DNA from: Fibrobacter sp. UBA1765 | Lineage (GTDB): Bacteria; Fibrobacterota; Fibrobacteria; Fibrobacterales; Fibrobacteraceae | Length of the DNA stretch: 7,987 nucleotides | Reading direction: 5' to 3' | Assembly: GCA_002314675.1 (NCBI GenBank) | Contig: DCGZ01000115.1 | Coordinates: forward strand, 1-7,987 | Shown here: positions 6,490 to 7,987 of the stretch, piece by piece | Layout of the letters: each line of letters opens with the position of its first letter | Position numbering within the stretch: position 1 is the first letter of the stretch | Program-made: the position numbers and the translations under genes | Notes under the pieces: generated by a model | What the model saw: only the letters and a program-made list of their open reading frames with translations | What the model was told of the DNA's origin: nothing | The model's database searches: none

Positions 6490-7987
6490 CTAGTTATTCT
6501 TCTTGAATTCCTCGACGTTTGCCTTGAATTCAGCAAGGTATTCCTTGGCTGCTGCTACAACAGCTTCCGGAGTGTAACCGAATTCCTTTTCAAGCACGCC
6601 AGCCGGGGCGGATGCGCCGAAGCGTTCCAGGCCGCTGACCTTGCCGAAGCCACCGACAATCTGAGCGAACAGCAGCGGAAGGCCGCTGGACTTTGCAAAC
6701 ACCGGAGTCCAAGGAGTGATGATGGAATCCTTGTATTCCTTGCTCTGGCTCATGAAGAGGGCCGGGCTGATCATGGAAACAACGCGAACCTTGAGACCTT
6801 CGGCGCGGAGAACTTCTGCAGCGTCGTGGGTCAGTAGAACGTCGGAACCGTTAGAAACGAATGTGAGGTCCGGGCGAGCGGAACCGCAGTTGTCGCTCAC
6901 AATGTAAGCACCCTTGCGGCACTTTGCAGCGTCCACCTTGCGATCGCCAGGGAGAGTCTTCACGTTCTGGCGGGTAAGGATGATTGCAGTCGGGCTATCG
7001 TTATTTTCGAAAGCCATTTCCCATGCAGCGGCAGTTTCAAAGGCATCTGCCGGGCGAAGAACGAGCATTTCGGACTTGCCATTTTCACGCTTGAGACCTT
7101 CGAGCAAACGAATCTGAGTTTCGTGTTCGATAGGCTGATGTGTCGGGCCATCTTCGCCAACGCGGAAGCTATCGTGAGTGTACATGAACTTCACAGGGAG
7201 CTTCATGAGAGCAGCCATGCGGAGCACCGGCTTCATAAAGTCGCTGAATACGAAGAAGGTTGCGCAAATCGGGTAGAGACCGCCGTGAAGAGCGATACCG
7301 CAGCAGATTGCGCCCATGGTAAGTTCAGCAACGCCAACCTGGACAAAGCCGCCCTTGAAGTCGTTTGCACGGAATATGCCGGTCTTGTTGAGGAATGCCT
7401 GGGTGTTGTCGGAGTTAGAAAGGTCAGCAGAAGAGCAGATGCAGTTCTTGACGTTTTCTGCCAAGTGGCCAAGGATTGTGCCGGAAGTTACGCGAGTTGC
7501 AACGCCTTCCTTGAGTTCAAGACCTGAAAGGTCGATCTTTGGAGCCTTGCCAGAGAGCCATTCCTTGAGTGTTGCGGACTTTTCTGGATTTGCAGCGTCC
7601 CAAGCGGCCTTTGCCTTTTTCCAGGCTTCGACTTCCTTGCGGAGTTCGGCCTTGCGAGCTTCGAAAGCTTCTGCAACTTCCGGGAAAATCTGGAACGGTT
7701 CAGCAGGATCGCCGCCGAGGTTCTTTACAGTTGCGTCGGTAGAAGCGCCAGCTGCATTAAGCGGCTGACCGTGTGTAGAAACAGCACCTTCGAAGGACTT
7801 GCCGTCTTCGGCGATTGCACCCTTAGCCATTGTGGTGTGGCCGATCACGATTGTCGGCTTTTCAGTTTCTGCCCATGCTTCCTTGAATGCCTTGCGGAGG
7901 CTAGCGATGTCGGAACCGTCGGAATCAATAACGCGGAAACCCCATGCTTCGTACTGCTTCACGAAGTCGTGGCTCATCACGTCTTCG
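6490..7987 (-). CDS. tkt: Transketolase (partial; N-terminus beyond the window)
   Basis: Transketolase is the thiamine-diphosphate enzyme that moves two-carbon units between ketose and aldose phosphates in the pentose phosphate pathway. The frame is open to the window edge (E-D-V before MSHDF), and about 165-170 N-terminal residues, including the GDG cofactor motif, are missing compared with E. coli TktA. Visible parts are the end of the first TPP domain (GFRVIDSDGSDIASL; STHGQPL, matching the substrate-contacting His region), the pyrimidine-binding domain with the catalytic Glu in VGVAELTMG (codon 7326-7324), the strongly diagnostic YTHDSFRVGEDGPTHQP and LTRQN, and the C-terminal domain (FVSNGSDVLL, RVVSM, RFGASAPAGVLEKEFGYTPE). 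It ends KKNN-stop. The usual GGSADL is CSSADL here. No T-rich terminator follows; the repeat element starts 10 bases after the stop. Confidence 0.96.
   Translation of the reverse strand, partial: EDVMSHDFVKQYEAWGFRVIDSDGSDIASLRKAFKEAWAETEKPTIVIGHTTMAKGAIAEDGKSFEGAVSTHGQPLNAAGASTDATVKNLGGDPAEPFQIFPEVAEAFEARKAELRKEVEAWKKAKAAWDAANPEKSATLKEWLSGKAPKIDLSGLELKEGVATRVTSGTILGHLAENVKNCICSSADLSNSDNTQAFLNKTGIFRANDFKGGFVQVGVAELTMGAICCGIALHGGLYPICATFFVFSDFMKPVLRMAALMKLPVKFMYTHDSFRVGEDGPTHQPIEHETQIRLLEGLKRENGKSEMLVLRPADAFETAAAWEMAFENNDSPTAIILTRQNVKTLPGDRKVDAAKCRKGAYIVSDNCGSARPDLTFVSNGSDVLLTHDAAEVLRAEGLKVRVVSMISPALFMSQSKEYKDSIITPWTPVFAKSSGLPLLFAQIVGGFGKVSGLERFGASAPAGVLEKEFGYTPEAVVAAAKEYLAEFKANVEEFKKNN

Overview
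The window reads as part of a Fibrobacter chromosome (Fibrobacter succinogenes or a close relative). The clearest pointers are the secreted pectate lyase, with its long Ser-rich linkers built from SSSS-VA/VK/IA units, and its basic C-terminal domain ending in an LPRTGMYIVRVGS...RVNIK-like tail. That tail is typical of Fibrobacter cell-surface and secreted polysaccharidases and resembles type IX secretion sorting domains. The assignment is by recognition of protein style; no database search was run.

All four genes lie on the minus strand, so in transcription order the window runs from right to left. (1) 7987-6490: the C-terminal three quarters of a transketolase, cut by the window edge. (2) 6489-6342: an intergenic region filled by a palindromic repeat element. 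(3) 6341-5895: nrdR, the zinc-ribbon/ATP-cone repressor of ribonucleotide reductase genes, closed by a strong intrinsic terminator at 5872-5841. (4) 5809-3849: a self-contained pectate lyase unit with a near-consensus sigma-70 promoter, a Shine-Dalgarno site, signal peptide, PL1-type beta-helix, Ig-like domain, two Ser-rich linkers, sorting domain and a strong terminator. (5) 3834-40: a complete dnaE (replicative DNA polymerase III alpha subunit), starting only 14 bases past the pectate lyase terminator. (6) 39-1: a short hairpin downstream of dnaE that matches the repeat element near nrdR.

Three genes are housekeeping (central carbon metabolism, dNTP supply control, DNA replication). The fourth is a secreted plant cell wall enzyme that is transcriptionally insulated from both neighbours. 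NrdR and DnaE are linked in theme (dNTP supply and consumption), but the terminators argue against a shared operon.

The most interesting non-coding signal is a REP/REPIN-like structure at 6349-6479. It has two inverted copies of a 16-base arm, each directly followed by a perfect hairpin with a 3-base loop, plus a third hairpin. A related hairpin at 3-27 keeps its pairing through two compensatory base-pair changes. Second are the tight spacing of terminator and dnaE start, and an apparently degraded metal site in the DnaE PHP domain. I found no RNA genes, CRISPR arrays, insertion sequences or defence systems, and no gene-free stretch longer than 300 bases.
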